DNA of 64,000 nt from Sipunculus nudus (Eukaryota; Annelida; Sipuncula; Golfingiida; Sipunculidae): positions 75,278,401 through 75,342,400 of the forward strand of contig CM049315.1 of the NCBI GenBank assembly GCA_026874595.1. The letters are read 5' to 3'. The notes beneath the pieces are model-generated. The model saw only the letters and a program-made list of their open reading frames with translations, had not been told where the DNA came from and did not search any database. This document shows positions 62,601 to 64,000 of the stretch, piece by piece. The translations under genes and the position numbers were made by a program. Within the stretch, counting starts at the first letter, position 1, and each line of letters opens with the position of its first letter.

Positions 62601-63016
62601 GAGCTGAAATCAACAAGTGATACTGTTTAATGTGTTAACAAGTTGAACCTATTTTATAACTGATTTTATTATACAGTTTTCTTATGACTAAAATACTTTT
62701 CCTTTTTACCCGACAACAGGCATCTTTGGCAGTGCCACTTCCAGGCACCCAACATTGCGTCTGCCCCTACAGTCAATGCCAGATCAGCTCAGGTACCCCA
62801 GCATATCAGTCCATCCCCAGCCACCACGCAGCAAAGTGGTGGGGGCGTGTATACAGCGCCGAGTCACACCCCTATCAGAATCCATAATGTGTGGCCAGCA
62901 GCGCAGCCTGCTGGATTCTGGACTGTTCATGGGTCGCAGGTTCAGGGTCGGCTGGGGACCAAACTGGTCACTCTCACACAGCGGGGAACCAGTCCTGAAA
63001 AAGCCAAGTACGGAGG
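29606..63016 (+). CDS. NUP98: NUP98-NUP96 nucleoporin precursor, 23 exons, 3' end outside window
   Basis: This gene encodes the fused precursor of two nuclear pore proteins, the FG nucleoporin Nup98 and the scaffold protein Nup96 of the Y complex. I chained 23 exons with GT/AG borders and continuous phase: 3,586 coding bases, 1,195 codons. The order is the N-terminal FG region, the Rae1-binding GLEBS segment (residues ~158-212), more FG/GLFG repeats (about 40 FG in all, to ~485), a linker, the autoproteolytic domain (~728-881) with H-F-S at 880-882, then the acidic start of Nup96 and its R-F-R-V-G-W-G-P motif in exon 23. In known family members the chain cleaves itself between F and S. Residue positions agree with vertebrate NUP98. 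The large C-terminal Nup96 domain (about 600-900 residues) is past 64000. Introns carry many transposons; the frame is intact throughout. Confidence 0.95.
30278..30424 (+). CDS. NUP98: NUP98-96 exon 2 (residues 20-68), FG repeats
   Basis: Acceptor TTTAG before 30278, donor GTGAAT after 30424. Five FG dipeptides in Ser/Thr/Gly-rich spacers. Phase 1 at both ends, 147 bases. Confidence 0.9.
31034..31156 (+). CDS. NUP98: NUP98-96 exon 3 (residues 69-109), FG repeats
   Basis: Acceptor TTGTAG, donor GTGTGT. Four FG dipeptides including GLFG. Phase 1-1, 123 bases. Confidence 0.9.
31560..32373. mobile_element. Foldback/inverted-repeat element in intron 3
   Basis: About 65 bases at 31560-31624 (GTTTTAACTGCTGC, AGCAAGATTCTCTG, CCACCAGGGCT) reappear inverted at 32301-32373. 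This gives imperfect inverted arms around 680 bases. The interior includes paired 'ggggtc' and 'agacc' segments that also look partly inverted. No transposase seen; probably non-autonomous. Confidence 0.6.
32481..32603 (+). CDS. NUP98: NUP98-96 exon 4 (residues 110-150), FG repeats
   Basis: Acceptor TTGCAG, donor GTAGGT. Three FG dipeptides with Ser/Thr-rich spacers. Phase 1-1, 123 bases, the same length as exon 3. Confidence 0.9.
32915..34755. mobile_element. PIF/Harbinger-like non-autonomous transposon in intron 4
   Basis: The left end GGCCAGACTTTTTTAATT continues as '..ggtttacgaac' (32915-32948). The right end (to 34755) repeats this inverted with few mismatches over about 33 bases. The three bases TTA flank both sides (32912-32914 and 34756-34758), which matches the TWA/TTA duplications of PIF/Harbinger elements. 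No transposase frame remains in the 1,841 bases. A 54-bp tandem duplication is inside at 33581-33687. Confidence 0.72.
33581..33687. repeat. 54-bp tandem duplication inside the intron 4 element
   Basis: 'gattatacaacaactgctaataaagtgag' and the following 'tttccattggagatcacattgaat' occur twice in a row, starting at 33581 and 33635, with a one-base difference in length. Confidence 0.9.
35274..35422 (+). CDS. NUP98: NUP98-96 exon 5 (residues 151-200), GLEBS segment
   Basis: Carries [30 protein letters not shown] and SKSLE, the Gle2/Rae1-binding (GLEBS) motif typical of NUP98. Acceptor AAG, donor GTAAGT; enters in phase 1 and leaves in phase 0. Confidence 0.96.
35880..36015 (+). CDS. NUP98: NUP98-96 exon 6 (residues 201-245), end of GLEBS and FG
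   Basis: Begins [15 protein letters not shown], completing the GLEBS segment, then two FG repeats. Acceptor CCAG, donor GTAAGT; phase 0 to 1. Confidence 0.95.
36630..36835 (+). CDS. NUP98: NUP98-96 exon 7 (residues 246-314), GLFG repeats
   Basis: Seven FG dipeptides with a poly-Gln stretch (six Q). Acceptor TTTCAG, donor GTGCGT; phase 1 to 0. Confidence 0.93.
37923..38042 (+). CDS. NUP98: NUP98-96 exon 8 (residues 315-354), GLFG repeats
   Basis: Five FG dipeptides including TGLFGS and three closely spaced GFG. Acceptor GTAG, donor GTAAGT; 120 bases, phase 0-0. Confidence 0.93.
38546..38726 (+). CDS. NUP98: NUP98-96 exon 9 (residues 355-414), GLFG repeats
   Basis: Six FG dipeptides. The acceptor is a tandem CAGCAG, so one Gln may be included or skipped. 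Donor GTGAGT; phase 0 to 1. Confidence 0.92.
39376..39602. mobile_element. MITE-like element in intron 9
   Basis: CCCAGTCCCATATA at the left is inverted at the right (TATATGGGACTGGG), and GTGCCGGATC at 39392 pairs with GATCCGGCAC at 39560. The element is 227 bases and GC-richer than the intron. No coding sequence. Confidence 0.6.
40318..40515 (+). CDS. NUP98: NUP98-96 exon 10 (residues 415-480), GLFG repeats
   Basis: Four FG dipeptides including SGLFGG, with Asn/Gly-rich spacers. Acceptor TACAG, donor GTAAGT; phase 1-1. Confidence 0.93.
40981..41041 (+). CDS. NUP98: NUP98-96 exon 11 (residues 481-500)
   Basis: Short exon with the last FG dipeptide. Acceptor TTTTCAG, donor GTGAGA; phase 1 to 2. 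Confidence 0.88.
41529..41634 (+). CDS. NUP98: NUP98-96 exon 12 (residues 501-536)
   Basis: Gln-rich helix-like stretch followed by [15 protein letters not shown], the conserved motif after the FG region of NUP98. Acceptor TTACAG, donor GTAAGT; phase 2 to 0. Confidence 0.95.
41995..42051. other. Strong hairpin in intron 12 near the acceptor of exon 13
   Basis: AATAAGACCGTCTGTG (41995-42010) pairs with CACAGATGGTCTTATT (42036-42051) over 16 positions with one G-U pair and a 25-base loop. It ends 53 bases before exon 13, where a branch point would be expected. Confidence 0.75.
42105..42251 (+). CDS. NUP98: NUP98-96 exon 13 (residues 537-585)
   Basis: Linker with [11 protein letters not shown] and [17 protein letters not shown], matching the conserved segment after the FG region. 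Acceptor GAAG, donor GTAAGT; 147 bases, phase 0-0. Confidence 0.94.
42320..43375. repeat. Inverted copy of the window-start repeat, in intron 13
   Basis: Starts TTTTTAGCGAACCTGTGAGC and follows the reverse complement of 1005-2055 throughout, with moderate divergence. Confidence 0.85.
43680..43990. repeat. Second partial copy of the same repeat in intron 13
   Basis: 'agtgagcctgtgagctaat', 'taacccatacta' and 'agctagcatcatgaaat' repeat the start of the copy at 42320, more diverged and truncated after about 300 bases. Confidence 0.75.
44030..44650. repeat. Short tandem repeats in intron 13
   Basis: 'caggtcaagagttcactcagtgcagccaggta' recurs near 44090, 44130, 44350, 44520 and 44580. Between them, 44158-44280 is an array of about 22-bp units of the type 'catgtgatcaactcatgggtac'. 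Confidence 0.8.
44700..44960. repeat. GGTGGCGCCACC-family repeat in intron 13
   Basis: Matches the units at 48180-48830 and 53110-54120 ('cttttgcacagtttgtgtcc', 'ggtgtcgccacctacaatga', 'gggcatatgtatata'). Confidence 0.7.
45650..45948 (+). CDS. NUP98: NUP98-96 exon 14 (residues 586-684)
   Basis: Linker with LFDGLEDDD and [11 protein letters not shown], a motif conserved upstream of the NUP98 autoproteolytic domain, then low-complexity Ser/Gln-rich sequence. Acceptor TTGCAG, donor GTAATT; phase 0 to 2. Confidence 0.93.
46438..46555 (+). CDS. NUP98: NUP98-96 exon 15 (residues 685-724)
   Basis: Ser-rich linker ending HVADHNEE just before the autoproteolytic domain. Acceptor GGCAG, donor GTAAGT; phase 2 to 0. 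Confidence 0.9.
47089..47293 (+). CDS. NUP98: NUP98-96 exon 16 (residues 725-792), start of autoproteolytic domain
   Basis: [21 protein letters not shown] opens the C-terminal autoproteolytic domain, followed by [17 protein letters not shown] and NLDEI. Acceptor AACAG, donor GTAAGG; phase 0 to 1. Confidence 0.97.
47610..47745. repeat. SINE-like fragment in intron 16
   Basis: 'gcatccttgtggttaggacattggcc' resembles an A-box region and the segment ends in a run of short CA-rich motifs ('accataagactaccatgctccaac'). Similarity to a tRNA is weak. Confidence 0.3.
47819..47958 (+). CDS. NUP98: NUP98-96 exon 17 (residues 793-839), autoproteolytic domain
   Basis: Carries [29 protein letters not shown] and WPNDKS, highly conserved in NUP98. 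Acceptor TTGCAG, donor GTGAGT; phase 1 to 0. Confidence 0.97.
48180..48830. repeat. GGTGGCGCCACC-family repeat in intron 17
   Basis: Three related segments of about 200-250 bases carrying TGGCGCCACCT (near 48332, 48488 and 48620) and 'atatctcgggaaccgtttgaccgat'. ORFs on the minus strand at 48156-48735 come from this repeat. Confidence 0.8.
49023..49136 (+). CDS. NUP98: NUP98-96 exon 18 (residues 840-877), autoproteolytic domain
   Basis: [16 protein letters not shown] and [11 protein letters not shown], the conserved strand before the cleavage site. Acceptor TTTCAG, donor GTCAGT; 114 bases, phase 0-0. Confidence 0.97.
50610..50729 (+). CDS. NUP98: NUP98-96 exon 19 (residues 878-917), H-F-S cleavage site
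   Basis: Begins VKHFSKYGL and then an acidic stretch DDDEDE. The H-F-S triad is at 50616-50624; by analogy cleavage falls between F881 and S882, that is after base 50621. Acceptor TTGTAG, donor GTAACT. Reading past the donor gives nine codons and TGA at 50757-50759. Confidence 0.97.
50730..53100. other. First part of intron 19: AT-rich, no repeat family recognised
   Basis: Begins with the read-through extension of exon 19 (stop at 50757). Candidate poly(A) signals AATAAA occur near 51965 and 52541. The rest to 53100 is AT-rich with nothing I recognise. Confidence 0.5.
53110..54060. repeat. GGTGGCGCCACC-family repeat in intron 19
   Basis: Four or more related units with 'ttttgcacagcatccttctgtttgtctgc', 'gcagacatccatgctaatat' and GGTGGCGCCACC (53648). 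Its end, 'cacttcacccaaccaaatctgattttggcagatacaagtag', matches the end of the intron 17 copy. Confidence 0.8.
55050..55700. repeat. AGGTCA-rich repeat segment 1 in intron 19
   Basis: Opens with 'tacctccctttgtgtgtctgtcc', then repeats 'aaaacctttcatcttgcaaatatggctcacccaccatgg' and 'gaggtcacagggtcaaaggtcaaggtcat' two to three times. The AGCTGAGTG end motif is present at 55346. Confidence 0.75.
55740..56330. repeat. Repeat with 'gatggtgccacctgt' units in intron 19
   Basis: Several approximately 120-bp divergent units ('tggatggacat', 'ccactcctgagataa', 'ttgcagcacctgtcatgt'). Confidence 0.55.
56490..58933. repeat. 'AGCTCAGCTGAC' dispersed repeat, copy 2, with AGGTCA array
   Basis: The left end TTTTTAGCTCAGCTGAC is at 56490 and a right end CAGCTGAGCGTCATGACCCA is at about 58901. 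The GTCC-rich tract contains a long palindrome GTCCGGACGGCCGGAC (56559-56574). Inside, 56760-57300 is a tandem array of about 140-bp units, each with AGGTCAAAGGTCA. Confidence 0.7.
56840..57280. repeat. Tandem array of AGGTCAAAGGTCA (DR1) units
   Basis: Perfect AGGTCAAAGGTCA occurs at 56840, 56985, 57121 and 57259 (spacings 145, 136 and 138), at two sites followed directly by AGGTCA. AGGTCA-N1-AGGTCA is the DR1 site bound by RXR, HNF4 and COUP-TF type receptors. Confidence 0.8.
59070..59165 (-). repeat. tRNA-derived SINE-like fragment in intron 19
   Basis: On the minus strand 'tttagtggtgtaatggtttgggacttgtgatagcatggttgtgggttcgcatccca' has an A-box-like and a canonical B-box-like sequence (GGTTCGCATCC) but no complete cloverleaf. 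Confidence 0.5.
60280..60514 (+). CDS. NUP98: NUP98-96 exon 20 (residues 918-995), Nup96 N-terminal region
   Basis: First exon after the 9.55 kb intron. Low-complexity Gln/acidic sequence, not strongly conserved; supported by frame continuity (phase 0 to 1), acceptor GAGCAG and donor GTATGA. Confidence 0.82.
61424..61549 (+). CDS. NUP98: NUP98-96 exon 21 (residues 996-1037)
   Basis: Contains [26 protein letters not shown], matching the conserved 'LGI..H..Q.MKAS' segment at the start of Nup96. Acceptor CTTCAG, donor GTAAGT; phase 1-1. Confidence 0.94.
62135..62311 (+). CDS. NUP98: NUP98-96 exon 22 (residues 1038-1096)
   Basis: Gln/Ser-rich disordered segment. Acceptor TTTCAG, donor GTAAGT; phase 1-1. 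Confidence 0.85.
62720..63016 (+). CDS. NUP98: NUP98-96 exon 23 (residues 1097-1195), Nup96 start
   Basis: Carries LRLPLQSMP and the conserved [16 protein letters not shown] followed by HSGEPV, a signature of Nup96 just before its large helical domain. Acceptor CAACAG, donor GTGAGC; phase 1-1. Downstream exons lie beyond the window. Confidence 0.95.
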
Positions 63017-63119
63017 GTGAGCTTAAGTTTGTTTGCAGTATGTAAACATGGAAATTATGATAATTGTATCGCCAGACATAGTCTGGAGATACTATGGTTA
63101 AGGCAGGGTTGCGCCGCCG

Positions 63120-63860
63120 CCGCAGAGATTTCTTTTGGACACAATAACTCAAAAAATATTTCAAGGATCTTTTTCAAACTTGACACATTTATAGATATAG
63201 GTGAGAGGACGAAGCCTATCTAAAATGGGGTCATGACCTCAACTAGGAGAGTGACCTTGACCTTAAATAGATCCATTTTTGGGGAAAATCACACAAATAC
63301 TTAAATATCTCAAGAAATCTTTCATGGATTTATCCAAAAATCAAGTTGGACAAAGATCTTGGACAGTGATGTCATGTACCGGAAACTGGTGGTGCCACCT
63401 AGTATCCTTTTCTTGTTTTTGTGCCGTCTAATACCCCCATCATTGCCACTTGACAGTACTTTTAGCATCACAAGTCAAAAACTGATTGACAGATTTCTTT
63501 AATATTATGCATGTACATAGGTAGGGGTTATGGGATGATGTATATTAAAATTGCGGTCATGACCTTTCTTTTGAGAGTGGCTTTGACCTTGAATATTACC
63601 ATATATGGTGAAAATTACATAAAATCATGAATATCTTAAAAAGGGATGCATGGGTTGGTCCAAAAATCAAGTTGATGGAAGATCTTGGATAGTTTTGTCT
63701 TTTGCAGAAGATAGGTGGCGCCACCTGTTGTCCTTTTCTTGATTTTTGCGCCTTTGAATACCCCATCATTGCCACTTGACAGTATATACTGTGAGCATTA
63801 TAAGTCAAACAGTAATGGACAGATTTCTTTAATGTTATGCATGTATATAGATATGGTTTA
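63120..63860. repeat. 326-bp tandem repeat in intron 23
   Basis: GGTGGTGCCACCT at 63388 and GGTGGCGCCACCT at 63714 mark two related units with 'ccttttcttg', 'cccatcattgccacttgacagta' and 'acagatttctttaat'. A third partial unit precedes them. Confidence 0.8.
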
Positions 63861-63877
63861 TGGAATGAGGTATATTT

Positions 63878-63948
63878 AATTTTAAATTTAATTTTAAAAT
63901 TTAATTTAATTTAAATTATTTTTTTTTAAATTTAATTTTTTTTTTTCA
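63878..63948. repeat. AT-only low-complexity tract
   Basis: Runs of TTTAATTTAAA and T8-T12 over about 70 bases. Confidence 0.9.
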
Positions 63949-64000
63949 AATGTTGGATATTTTGGAATGCATTTTATTGATTTGGGGTCATGACCGTGAC

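Overview
The window is eukaryotic nuclear DNA from an animal. It is AT-rich and repeat-laden, with spliced genes and no bacterial-style operons. The dispersed repeats (GTCC-rich 'AGCTCAGCTGAC' elements, GGTGGCGCCACC-bearing elements, AGGTCA-rich arrays), the BEL/Pao element and the BED-finger hAT transposon suggest a lophotrochozoan, probably a mollusc. That placement is an inference from repeat style, not a proof.

Layout. (1) 1-2055: a dispersed, internally repetitive element that recurs inverted at about 42320-43375. (2) 2056-17138: a decayed BEL/Pao LTR retrotransposon (gag, protease remnant, RT, RNase H, integrase, one 3' LTR). Its gag is split by an 8.8 kb segment (2888-11659) with 20-bp terminal inverted repeats. 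That segment is built almost wholly of three satellite arrays, and its left part has been tandemly duplicated with a 2,482-bp period. (3) 17400-18100: a gag remnant of a second, Ty3/Gypsy-like element on the minus strand. (4) 18300-23900: largely unassigned DNA with many poly-C/G tracts, a GA microsatellite, a 317-bp element with perfect 16-bp inverted ends, a SINE-like fragment, and a possible first exon of a minus-strand gene at 21485-21531. (5) 23940-26725: a complete but inactivated hAT transposon with a perfect 8-bp target duplication. (6) 26983-29584: an 'AGCTCAGCTGAC' repeat and the upstream region of the main gene.

(7) 29606 to beyond 64000, plus strand: the main host gene, the NUP98-NUP96 nucleoporin precursor. 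I could chain 23 coding exons (1,195 codons) with GT/AG borders and a continuous reading frame. They cover the N-terminal FG/GLFG repeats, the Rae1-binding GLEBS segment, the autoproteolytic domain with its H-F-S cleavage site, and the first part of Nup96. The C-terminal Nup96 domain lies past the window end. A 9.55 kb intron directly follows the cleavage-site exon. Read-through into it adds nine codons and a stop, which would make a NUP98-only product.

NUP98 introns are filled with mobile DNA: an 1.84 kb TTA-flanked PIF/Harbinger-like element, foldback and MITE-like elements, and several repeat families. One array in intron 19 carries four perfect DR1 nuclear-receptor-type motifs. The most unusual structure in the window is the TIR-bounded satellite composite inside the retrotransposon gag.
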